Source of the DNA: Lentisphaerota bacterium
GTDB lineage: Bacteria > Verrucomicrobiota > Kiritimatiellia > RFP12 > UBA1067
Length of the DNA stretch: 58,284 bases
Assembly: GCA_015061665.1 (NCBI GenBank)
Contig: SUWC01000010.1
Span: 1 to 58,284 of the forward strand
Reading direction: 5' to 3'
The notes beneath the pieces were generated by a model. That model made no database searches and was not told where the DNA came from. It saw only the letters and a list, made by a program, of their open reading frames with translations. This document shows, piece after piece, positions 16,079-24,229 of the stretch. Both the position numbers and the translations under genes were made by a program. Position 1 is the stretch's first letter. Each line of letters begins with the position of its first letter.

Positions 16079-17074
16079 GTGACTAGACGGCAGTTCCAGA
16101 ATCTAGACGCCGACGCGGAGGCGAAAGCCCTCGAGGCGGCGCTTCGCGACCCCGAGGGCTGGCCAACGCCTCCCCCGGGTTTCGCCGACCGTTGCCTGGA
16201 CGCCGTGCTCAAGGCGCATCCCGCGCCGAGGCAGTCGCTGTTCCGCCGCTGGTCGCGTCCGCTCAAGGTCGCCGCTTCGATCGCCGCAATGCTGGCGTTC
16301 ACGGGACTTGCCGCGTGGTTCGCAGTGGAACGCCTTGAGCCCTTCGCCCCATCGCCGTCCGTCCCCGAGCCAGCCGTGGCCGTGGACGCAGAGACGGAGA
16401 TGATTTCGAAAGAAAGCGAGGTAAAGATGATAGCACGCAAGATGGCAGGCATTGTCGGTGCCGCCATGACCACACTGGCAGTCGGCGCGACCGAAATGAC
16501 GAGCGAGCCGACGTTCGTGTTCCTCAAGCCCGAAACGAGTTCGTTCTGGCACACTGCCACGAACAACACGATGACCGTGCCTGTCGATTTCCCGACTGGC
16601 GCGACTTCCGCCAGGCTTTACGTCAGCGGCGTGAAGTACAACCACATCTACGAGAACATCACTGCCTCAGAATACACATTCGAGCTTCCCCCCGCCGAAA
16701 GCCCCGAGACGGAGAACGTCTACGACATCGCGCTTGTGTTCAACGACGCCGCCGAAACGAGGCGGACCGCGAAGCTGGGGCTCATCCAGGGGCTGTGCCC
16801 CGACTCCGAGGGCATTACGCGCTGCATTGCCCCGTCGAACGGACGCCTTTGGAAGAAGGCCAAGGGCCGCGCGGTTCTGCCCATACCGTACGGCACGGAA
16901 GAGCTGCTCGTCGACGGAGAGCTCGTCGACACGGGGCTCAACGGCGCGCAGGGCTGGTACGCGCTGCCCATCAAGGGCGGAAAGACGGTCTCGCTTTCGC
17001 TCATAGCGGGCGAGCTGAAGTACACGGCGTCCATCCTGGGCGGTGGAGCAGGGTTTATGCTCATTTTAAAGTGA
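16079..17074 (+). CDS. Putative anti-sigma factor fused to a secreted-like domain
   Basis: The start is GTG; the identical promoter-to-start distance at the second promoter supports it. Of 331 aa, residues 1-60 are a short cytoplasmic region with 'PTPPPGFADRCLDAVLKA', like anti-sigma factors. A single membrane helix (about 64-82) follows. Residues 117-137 then read like a complete second signal peptide, starting at an internal Met117 (ATG at 16427) preceded by GAGG. The last 190 residues are an unrecognised beta-rich domain. The sigma gene just upstream supports the anti-sigma call. A second product starting at 16427 is possible. Confidence 0.6.
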   Translation: MTRRQFQNLDADAEAKALEAALRDPEGWPTPPPGFADRCLDAVLKAHPAPRQSLFRRWSRPLKVAASIAAMLAFTGLAAWFAVERLEPFAPSPSVPEPAVAVDAETEMISKESEVKMIARKMAGIVGAAMTTLAVGATEMTSEPTFVFLKPETSSFWHTATNNTMTVPVDFPTGATSARLYVSGVKYNHIYENITASEYTFELPPAESPETENVYDIALVFNDAAETRRTAKLGLIQGLCPDSEGITRCIAPSNGRLWKKAKGRAVLPIPYGTEELLVDGELVDTGLNGAQGWYALPIKGGKTVSLSLIAGELKYTASILGGGAGFMLILK

Positions 17075-17097
17075 TCATGACCGAAAGGAACTTGAAA

Positions 17098-18372
17098 ATG
17101 AACAAGTACGTCTACTTTTGCCTCTCGCTTCTTGCGACTGCTTCGCTGTATGCTGATCCGGCGATCACACAGGTCATAGTCCGCCAGCAGTGGCCGTGGT
17201 CCACCGACATAAAGGTCGAATATGTCCTAGACGGCGTCGAAGCCCAGCATCCAGTCAACCTTCTTGTCAGGGCTTTCAACGGCAACGTCGAGCTCCCCGC
17301 AAACAAGCTCGAGGAATCAATAACTGGCGTGCGCTACGGGATAGCGGAGCCCGGCGTCGGCTCGTTCCTCATCAATCCGATCAAGGCCTTCGGACAGGAG
17401 AAGGTCGCGCTCGCCAACTTCAAGGTGAAGCTCTCGCTTGAGACCTCGGACGCGAACGCGTCCGAGGTGATATACAAGATATTCGACCTCACCGCTGAAA
17501 CCGGAACCTTTGCATGCACGGACGTCACGCGCGCCGACCTGAAGAACGGACTCTACGGAGACTTCGAGACGTCGTACTCGAACATCGACAGCACCTTCTC
17601 GACGGGACTTTCCGACGTCCTCGTCTGGACGGGCGTGACGAACTATCCTGGCGCGAAGACGACGAAGCTCGTCATGCGCAAGATTCCGGCGGGCACTTTC
17701 TCGATGGGGCAGACCGGCGGCACGTTCGGCACGACGGGGAACGCCGAGCCGGTACACAACGTGACGCTGACGAAGGATTTCTACATCGGTGTATTTGAAA
17801 TGACGCAGGAGCAGTATCGTCGCCTTGGCCGTAGCCAGTACAGCGGCAGCTATAACAAGGGCGATGACAATCCTATTGAAAACGCCAAGTTCGCAGACTA
17901 CCGCAGTCAGATCACAAGCGTGTTCAAGACAAACTTGGGAGTGGATTCGCTCGACTTCCCGACAGAGGCGCAGTGGGAGTATGCCTGCCGTGCAGGGACG
18001 ACGTCAGAATTGTACAACGGCAAGGATCTGAGCGTCAGCGGTTCGACGAAGCATGAGAACATCGCTCCGATAGCGTGGTATTCCGAATCTGGAACGCAGG
18101 CAGTCGGGAAGAAGCTGCCCAATGCGTTCGGCCTTTATGATATGATTGGCAATGTGTACGAAGCCTGCCAGGACAACTGGGCAGTTGGATATCCGGCCGG
18201 CGATGCGGTCGATCCTACTGGCCCCGCGGCAGCTGACCCAGACGGAAAGCTGGTGGCGCGTGGAGGCTACTACGGAGTCTGGAATTATCTCATTACCAGC
18301 GCGGGGCGCAATGCCAGCGCAGGTGAAGACAGGACTTGCGGCTTCCGCCTCGCCTTTACCGTGAACGAGTAG
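17098..18372 (+). CDS. Secreted SUMF1/FGE-fold protein, paralog 1
   Basis: The product is 424 aa with a signal peptide (cleaved near 'SLYADPA'). Residues about 20-180 are a module beginning with 'QVIVRQQWPWSTDIKVEY' that is shared with the paralog at 18584. The C-terminal half is a SUMF1 (formylglycine-generating-enzyme-type) domain: 'MRKIPAGTFSMGQTGG', 'FPTEAQWEYACRAGTTSELY', 'LPNAFGLYDMIGNVYEACQDNW', 'TCGFRLAF'. The paired active-site cysteines of true FGE are not evident, and no sulfatase is nearby. Another role for the fold (ligand or sugar binding) is therefore more likely. An upstream ATG at 17077 exists, but AAAGGA favours 17098. Confidence 0.82.
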   Translation: MNKYVYFCLSLLATASLYADPAITQVIVRQQWPWSTDIKVEYVLDGVEAQHPVNLLVRAFNGNVELPANKLEESITGVRYGIAEPGVGSFLINPIKAFGQEKVALANFKVKLSLETSDANASEVIYKIFDLTAETGTFACTDVTRADLKNGLYGDFETSYSNIDSTFSTGLSDVLVWTGVTNYPGAKTTKLVMRKIPAGTFSMGQTGGTFGTTGNAEPVHNVTLTKDFYIGVFEMTQEQYRRLGRSQYSGSYNKGDDNPIENAKFADYRSQITSVFKTNLGVDSLDFPTEAQWEYACRAGTTSELYNGKDLSVSGSTKHENIAPIAWYSESGTQAVGKKLPNAFGLYDMIGNVYEACQDNWAVGYPAGDAVDPTGPAAADPDGKLVARGGYYGVWNYLITSAGRNASAGEDRTCGFRLAFTVNE

Positions 18373-18425
18373 AGACGATGCAGGTCCATAGGTGCTGGTC
18401 TTTGGATGACCCGCCTCGCAGAAAT

Positions 18426-18472
18426 ATTTGATGCGCCTCATTTGTTTGTCTGAGGCGCATCAAATGTTTTTT
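18426..18472 (+). terminator. Intrinsic terminator with 15-bp perfect stem
   Basis: ATTTGATGCGCCTCA (18426-18440) and its exact complement (18451-18465) flank a 10-nt loop, and a run of T follows. It ends the sigma/anti-sigma/SUMF transcript. The stem shares a core with the hairpin at 26056 and, more weakly, with the one at 58165. Confidence 0.85.
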
Positions 18473-18523
18473 TGACGCGCACCAAATAACGCGTTTTGCC
18501 CCTCAGCAAAAATCTGATTCAGT

Positions 18524-18565
18524 GAAATTTTAGCCAAGGTTTTTCCATTGTCAGGCATCTAACCT
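18524..18565 (+). promoter_or_regulatory. ECF-type promoter, copy 2
   Basis: GAAATT (18524), AAGGTTTTT (18536-18544) and GGCATCTAACCT (18554-18565) repeat the block at 16019-16060 with the same spacing. The start codon at 18584 is again 18 nt away. It would drive the second SUMF gene and the glycosidase. Confidence 0.6.
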
Positions 18566-18583
18566 AGTGAAAGGATGCCTATA

Positions 18584-19888
18584 ATGAAAAAATTGATTTG
18601 CTCGTTTGTCGCAATTCTCTCTTCTGCGATGCTCCGCGCGGACACCGCCGCAGTAGAACAGGTGATCGTTCGCCAGCAGTGGCCGTGGTCGACGGACATC
18701 AAGGTCGAATACAAGCTCTCGGGCGTGGACGCCGAACACCCGGTCAACCTGGGCGTCAGGGCTTTCAACGGCGAGACGGAGATCGACCCCGCGCTCCTTG
18801 CCGGCGCAGTCAGGGGCAATGTCTACGGCCTCAGCGAATCCGGCGTCGGGGAGCTTCTGATCGACCCCGTGGCGATTTTCGGCGAGCAGAGCGTCAAACT
18901 CAACAATTTCAAGGTCAAGCTTTCGCTCTCCGACTCGGACTCCAACGCGAACGAGGTCGTCTATAAGATTTTCGACCTTACGGCGGAAACCGGCACCTTC
19001 CCATGCAAGGACGTTACGCGCGCCGATATCATCAACGGACGCTACGGCACCTTCGAAAGGGACTTCTCCAGCCTCGGCGAAGGCTTCGCTACCTCGCTCT
19101 CCGACGTGCTGATCTGGACCGGCGTCACGAACGACGTCGCCTATTCGACGACTCATCTCGTCATGCGGAAGATCCCCGCCGGCTCGTTTACCATGGGGCA
19201 GACAGGCATCGCGGAAAAGCCCCATGAAGTCACGCTCACAAAGGATTTCTGGATCGGCGTCTTCCCGCTTACGCAGATGCAGTACAAGAAGCTCACGCGC
19301 GGAGTCTGGGACGGAAGCGGGGCGAAGGGGGACAGCCGTCCGGTCGAGAGCGCATTGTATTCCGTGTTCCGCTCCGTTGTCACGAATTCGATCTCCGCCA
19401 ATTTGCTCGGCGCCGTTGAGAAGGTGGACTATCCGACCGAAGCTCAGTGGGAGTGCGCCTGCCGCGCCGGGACGACGAGCGAGCTATATACCGGAAAGAG
19501 CCTGACCAGCGAGACCAGCGAGAACCTGAACGCCATCGCGTGGCATAGCGGCAACTCCGGCTCCACGACGCATCCCGTCGGCGAGAAACTCCCCAATGCG
19601 TACGGGCTCTACGACATGATCGGCAACGTCTACGAGGCCTGCTCGGACTATTGGGCTGCTTCGTCCAACGTTCCAGGGTATTCGGACGGAGCCGCAGTCA
19701 CGGATCCGTGCGTCGATACCGTCCAGTCGGACACTCCCAAGACGGAGGGAAGCAACACCTACAACCGCAACGTAATCCGCGGCGGATACTTCTCGTTGAA
19801 CAACACGGATTGCACATCCGCCGGCCGCAACGGACACCAGGGCAACTGGACCGCATACGGCTTCCGCCTCGCGTTTACCGTCGAGTGA
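18584..19888 (+). CDS. Secreted SUMF1/FGE-fold protein, paralog 2
   Basis: This 434-aa protein is clearly a paralog of the 17098 gene. It has a signal peptide ending near 'MLRADTAA', the same 'QVIVRQQWPWSTDIKVEY' module, and a SUMF1 domain with 'MRKIPAGSFTMGQTGI', 'YPTEAQWECACRAGTTSELY' and 'LPNAYGLYDMIGNVYEACSDYW'. ATG 18584 is preferred to 18575 because of the AAAGG spacing and because it reproduces the 18-nt promoter-to-start distance of the first copy. The glycosidase gene follows 24 bp later. Confidence 0.82.
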   Translation: MKKLICSFVAILSSAMLRADTAAVEQVIVRQQWPWSTDIKVEYKLSGVDAEHPVNLGVRAFNGETEIDPALLAGAVRGNVYGLSESGVGELLIDPVAIFGEQSVKLNNFKVKLSLSDSDSNANEVVYKIFDLTAETGTFPCKDVTRADIINGRYGTFERDFSSLGEGFATSLSDVLIWTGVTNDVAYSTTHLVMRKIPAGSFTMGQTGIAEKPHEVTLTKDFWIGVFPLTQMQYKKLTRGVWDGSGAKGDSRPVESALYSVFRSVVTNSISANLLGAVEKVDYPTEAQWECACRAGTTSELYTGKSLTSETSENLNAIAWHSGNSGSTTHPVGEKLPNAYGLYDMIGNVYEACSDYWAASSNVPGYSDGAAVTDPCVDTVQSDTPKTEGSNTYNRNVIRGGYFSLNNTDCTSAGRNGHQGNWTAYGFRLAFTVE

Positions 19889-19912
19889 CAGAACGGAAAG
19901 GAGAGAGATGTT

Positions 19913-22900
19913 ATGCTGCCTGGTCTTCTTTGCGCAATCGCGCTGTCCGCGACTCCTTCGGGTACCGTCCCCGCGTTCGAGTGCCCAGACGAAGCGATAA
20001 ACAGCACATACGAGTTTCGCTGGCGTGCGTTCGGACGCCACTGCGAAAAGACGCCTGAAGGCTGGGTCATCACGGAGTTTCTGCCGCCAGTAGGCTGGGC
20101 AGGCAAATACAACACAATCGTCTGCGCGGCGGGGCACCATTTGCGCGAGGCGCGCTGGATGCACGATACGTCCGTCGCGGCGGACTATGCGCGATTCTGG
20201 TTCAGCACAAACGCGCCGCACCGCACCAAATACTCGACTTGGCTTGGCTCGTCTCTCCTCGACGTCGTCCGCGTCACGGGTGACATGGCACTCGCGACGA
20301 ACCTCCTTGACGGTGTCGTCGCAGCGTACGACTCGTGGGAGACGCAGCCGATCGTCTTCAAGTCGTTCGACGAGAAGTCCACATTCCCCATGGGCGGCGA
20401 CGGGAAGAGCATGTTCACCTCCACGGACAACCGCGAGGGTAGCGAGCTTTCCCTGAGCGGCGACGGGTACCGTCCGCTCTTCAACAGCGCGATGTACGGC
20501 GAGGCGAAGGCCATCGTCGAAATCGCCCGCATGGCGAAGCGCCCGGACCTCGTTGCCCGCTTTTCGCGCAAGGCAGAGGTGCTGGAGAAGGGCATCCGCG
20601 AAAAGCTCTGGAATCCGCAGGTCGGCTTCTTCACGACAATGACGACGAACGGCGTCCGCGGGACGGTGCGCGAGCTGCACGGCTACGCGCCGTGGTACTT
20701 CGGCATGTCCCTGCCCGACAAGGCGGATGTATGGAACCAGCTTATGGACGAGAATGGATTTGCAGCGCCGTACGGACTCTGCTTCCCCGAGCGGCGCGCA
20801 CCCGGTTTCGTGATTTCCTACGAGGGACATCCCTGCCAGTGGAACGGACCGAGCTGGCCGTTCGCGACGTCGATCGCGCTTACGGGTCTTGCCCATGCGC
20901 TTGCGGACAATACAGCTGGACTGCTCGGGAAGGCCGCCTACGTGAAGCTCCTTCACCAGTATGCCGCGCAGCAGGTGCGCAAGACCGACGACGGCAAGGT
21001 GATTCCGTGGATCGACGAAAATCTCGATCCTTTCACGGGTGAATGGATTGCCCGCAAGATGCTCAAGGCCGCAGGCGCGGAGGGCGAACGCGGCGAAGAC
21101 TACAACCATTCGACGTTCGCCGACCTCGTGATCGCCGGACTTTGCGGCGTGCACCCGAACCTAGACGGCTCAATAGATTTTCGTCCGCTGATCCCTTTGG
21201 ACTGGGAATACATGAAACTGGAGAACGTTTTGGTTGGCGGACGACTTATTTCAATGTACTGGGATCCAATGGGCGTGTGCTATGGAAAGGGCCCTGGCTT
21301 CACAATCTGGGCTGACGGCAAGTGCGTCCACCACGCTGGCGCTCCGACGCGCTGCCGCATCTTCTCATCACGCCCGATGACTGCGGGGTGGGAGGACAAA
21401 TACCCGAAGCGCATGGAATTCAAAGAGCCGGATGTACTCTGGGCTGCGAAGGAATGCGATGGCAGATCCTTCGTCCTGAAGAAGTTCTTTGGCGCGGAGG
21501 GCGAGCTGGAGGCTTCCGGCGGAGTCTTCCGCATAGTGAAGACCAACGACAAAGGGTATTTAATCGTCGAGGGGCCGGCGTTTGGCGTCGATTCGGGACG
21601 CGAAGTGCGGCTTTCCGCAGACGTGGAGGTCTCCTGTTCCAACGGCGAAATCTCCCACGGATTCCTTCGCGCACATGGACGCAAAAGTGCGTACGGCGTT
21701 TCGCCGCTGTTCGAGTCCGATTTCGCCGCAGGCGGCATACCGCGTATGCTCGGGCTGCCGGATTCGCCGAAAGGGGGTACATACCGCAAGTATGGAAACT
21801 ATGTGGCGAAGGACGATGTAATTACGCCCGTGATTGTCGTCGACGGCGCGCCGTCCGTCAGCATATGGTCCGGCTGGACTGTTTCCGACCTCAAGGCCGA
21901 GCGTGCTGCTTGGCACGACGCTACCCGCAGCCGCTGGCCAAAGACAAGGGACGCGGAGCGACAGGACCTAAAGGAGTTTTCCGCCGCGCTGGAGAAAGAC
22001 CGCGTCCATACTGCCGAGGTGGTCCGCACGAACGGCGTCCCGCGGCTTCTCGTCGACGGCAGTTTCGTTGCGCCGGTCGCATACAAGGGGCCGCACGCTG
22101 GCGGTGATGAAACGCCCCCGCCGGAACGATTCTCGGGCGGACCGTTCGACGGTTCTCGCGTGCCGTTCATGGTAAAGGACATCCGCCTTGGCAAGGTGCC
22201 TGGGTCGCGCGGCTACTGGACGAAGGACGGCTTCGACGCAAAGGGTGCCGTCAGGGAGATATGCAATTCGATGCGCCTTGCGCCGAACACTCCGTTTGTG
22301 CTTGCGATCGGATGCAACGCCTATCCCGAATTCGCGCGCGAAGAGCATCCCGGGGAGGCGATGATACGCGAGGACGGATCTGTGGTTATGGGCAATGCGG
22401 GGAGCTGCCTTCCGACATACAGCATGCCGGACCCGACAAAGGTCTGGCCGTGGCCCTCCTACTCCTCGCGGATCTGGCGCGACGGAGTGAAGAAATGCCT
22501 TGGAGAGCTTGTCGCCGAGCTTAAGCGCTACGGACTCGACAAGCGCATCGTCGGCATCCACACGTTCGGCTACCAGGACGGACAGTTCACGACGACATGT
22601 CTCGACCAGTCGCCGTGCGCAAAGGCGGAGTACGCGGAGTTTCTGAAGGAGGGCGGACACGCCGCGACAAACTACAACTTCTTCGTCCAGCAGACCGGTT
22701 TCCGCGCGCAGGAGGAGTTCGCGCGAGAGTTCAAGCGGCTGCTCGGAAAGAAGTCGATCGCGATCATGTGGTGCGAATCCCCGCTGCGCGGCAAACGCGC
22801 CGCATCGTGGAACATCGGCGAGTTCCTGAAGTCGGACGCGATGGACATCCTTGTCGCGCAGCCGTGCTACGTTCATCGGCTGCCTGGTCTCCCTGGCGGA

Positions 22901-24085
22901 AACCGCCTTCCGACATCTTCATTCAGACTGCACGGCAAGCTCTATTTCGAGGAGCTGGACTTCCGCACGTACGCCGCGCTTGAACCGAGCTGGCATTCTC
23001 CGGCGTCGCTCAAGGGAGTCGGGGAGTCGCAGGATTTCGCGATGTGGCAGACGGTCTTCCGCAAGCACGCGGGAACGATGGTCGCGCAGCGGATGGGCTG
23101 GTGGTTCTACGACATGATCGGCGGATGGTTCGGAACTCCGGAGATAGTCACTGACATCGATACGGCTCTCGCAGTCTACGGCGAGAAAGTCTGGAACGGT
23201 GTGCCTTCCCCGTGGAAGCCCGGAGTCGCCGTTGTCGTTGACGAGGCGGGTGCTTTCGGATGGGAGGGCGGAGAGAAGTTTCTGCAGCGTCCCCTTGATT
23301 TCAGCTACGGCGAACAGCTGTTCCTTCTTGCGCGCTCGGGCGTTCCGTTCGACGTATATCTTTACTTGGACGTCGCGGCGAATCCTGAGCTGATGAAACC
23401 ATACAAGCTCGTGGCGCTTGGGCTCATGCGAAAGTACGATTCCGAGCGCCAGCAGCTGGTCAAGTCGTGGACGGCAAGCGGAAAGACGGTTCTGCACATG
23501 CCTCGCTGCGGCGAGCTTGGAGGGCTCCGCGAAGCGACGGGAATCGAACTGAGCGTGAACGAGAAGGCCGACCATTATGTCGTCGCAGAGCCAGACTTCG
23601 ACTGCGAGGTGAACGGACTCCAGTACCACGACATGCTACGCAACTGTGGAAGCCTCGCCTTCCCGCCGCCCCAGCTCGCTGACTGGCCTCGCAACTCGCT
23701 TGTCGAAGCGCCTGGCGTCAAGGTTCTCGCGCGCTATGCGAAGGACGGCGCACCTGCGATTGCGGTGCGGGGAACGGGGAATGGGGAATGGGGAACGGGG
23801 AAGAACGTTGTGTTTACCGAAGCGGGAGGGATCTCGGCAGGCGCGTTCAACAAGTTCGCCCGCGAAGCTGGCGCGTATGTTGCGCTTCCTCCGGACGTTG
23901 CCCAGATAGACATGAACGGTGATTTCATTTCGGTGCATGCGCTCGCAGACATCGAGACGGATCTTGCGCTTCCATATCCATGTACAGTCGTGAATCTCAA
24001 GAACGGCAAGGAAGAGCCGACATGTGACGGCGTGTTGCCGCTTGCCATGTCGACTGGCGAGACATGCCATTTTGTCCTCAAGTAA
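19913..24085 (+). CDS. Two-domain glycosidase: (alpha/alpha)6 MGH1/GH63-like plus GH42-like
   Basis: The product is 1390 aa. The start has a short signal-like stretch ('LLCAIALSATPSG'). Residues about 30-480 read like the (alpha/alpha)6 toroid of the MGH1/GH63 group: 'WLGSSLLDVVRVTGDMALA', 'WNGPSWPFATSIALTGLAHAL', 'YNHSTFADLVIAGLCGVHP'. A linker and jelly-roll-like part follow. Residues about 770-1390 resemble a GH42 architecture: a barrel-like region with 'FGYQDGQF', then a trimerisation-like domain with 'PYKLVALGLM'. Catalytic residues of the second part cannot be assigned by eye. A 35-bp G-rich heptad array lies inside the gene. Regulation is probably by the ECF promoter at 18524. Confidence 0.72.
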   Translation: MLPGLLCAIALSATPSGTVPAFECPDEAINSTYEFRWRAFGRHCEKTPEGWVITEFLPPVGWAGKYNTIVCAAGHHLREARWMHDTSVAADYARFWFSTNAPHRTKYSTWLGSSLLDVVRVTGDMALATNLLDGVVAAYDSWETQPIVFKSFDEKSTFPMGGDGKSMFTSTDNREGSELSLSGDGYRPLFNSAMYGEAKAIVEIARMAKRPDLVARFSRKAEVLEKGIREKLWNPQVGFFTTMTTNGVRGTVRELHGYAPWYFGMSLPDKADVWNQLMDENGFAAPYGLCFPERRAPGFVISYEGHPCQWNGPSWPFATSIALTGLAHALADNTAGLLGKAAYVKLLHQYAAQQVRKTDDGKVIPWIDENLDPFTGEWIARKMLKAAGAEGERGEDYNHSTFADLVIAGLCGVHPNLDGSIDFRPLIPLDWEYMKLENVLVGGRLISMYWDPMGVCYGKGPGFTIWADGKCVHHAGAPTRCRIFSSRPMTAGWEDKYPKRMEFKEPDVLWAAKECDGRSFVLKKFFGAEGELEASGGVFRIVKTNDKGYLIVEGPAFGVDSGREVRLSADVEVSCSNGEISHGFLRAHGRKSAYGVSPLFESDFAAGGIPRMLGLPDSPKGGTYRKYGNYVAKDDVITPVIVVDGAPSVSIWSGWTVSDLKAERAAWHDATRSRWPKTRDAERQDLKEFSAALEKDRVHTAEVVRTNGVPRLLVDGSFVAPVAYKGPHAGGDETPPPERFSGGPFDGSRVPFMVKDIRLGKVPGSRGYWTKDGFDAKGAVREICNSMRLAPNTPFVLAIGCNAYPEFAREEHPGEAMIREDGSVVMGNAGSCLPTYSMPDPTKVWPWPSYSSRIWRDGVKKCLGELVAELKRYGLDKRIVGIHTFGYQDGQFTTTCLDQSPCAKAEYAEFLKEGGHAATNYNFFVQQTGFRAQEEFAREFKRLLGKKSIAIMWCESPLRGKRAASWNIGEFLKSDAMDILVAQPCYVHRLPGLPGGNRLPTSSFRLHGKLYFEELDFRTYAALEPSWHSPASLKGVGESQDFAMWQTVFRKHAGTMVAQRMGWWFYDMIGGWFGTPEIVTDIDTALAVYGEKVWNGVPSPWKPGVAVVVDEAGAFGWEGGEKFLQRPLDFSYGEQLFLLARSGVPFDVYLYLDVAANPELMKPYKLVALGLMRKYDSERQQLVKSWTASGKTVLHMPRCGELGGLREATGIELSVNEKADHYVVAEPDFDCEVNGLQYHDMLRNCGSLAFPPPQLADWPRNSLVEAPGVKVLARYAKDGAPAIAVRGTGNGEWGTGKNVVFTEAGGISAGAFNKFAREAGAYVALPPDVAQIDMNGDFISVHALADIETDLALPYPCTVVNLKNGKEEPTCDGVLPLAMSTGETCHFVLK
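23769..23803 (+). repeat. Heptad array GGGGAAC/T x5 inside a coding gene
   Basis: Five consecutive 7-bp units (GGGGAAC, GGGGAAT, GGGGAAT, GGGGAAC, GGGGAAG) encode 'GTGNGEWGTGK' in frame within the GH42-like part of the glycosidase. Confidence 0.95.
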
Positions 24086-24192
24086 GGGATGATTGGCAAA
24101 AGGGTCAGCGTTAGCGAAGCCCTGTCTGCGGAAGTCTGCGGTTAAGATACTCCCGGCTATGACGCGGAAAAGGAAAAGGCGACGCACGGTGT

Positions 24193-24222
24193 TTGACCGC
24201 GTTCGGGCGGTTGTTGTATAAT
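24193..24222 (+). promoter_or_regulatory. -35/-10 promoter, leaderless gene
   Basis: TTGACC (24193-24198) and TATAAT (24217-24222) are 18 bp apart. The ATG at 24230 is 7 nt after the -10, so the mRNA should start at the codon. This is one of the few perfect -10 boxes here without a TGn extension, and it has a good -35. Confidence 0.7.
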
Positions 24223-24229
24223 ATTGGGC

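Noticed and set aside
17098-19888. SUMF1 proteins as sulfatase-maturing enzymes
   Set aside because: No sulfatase is present in the window and the active-site cysteine pair is not evident.
19484-21154. Open frame of 556 codons on the minus strand
   Set aside because: It crosses two genuine genes on the plus strand and has no recognisable motif or ribosome-binding site.
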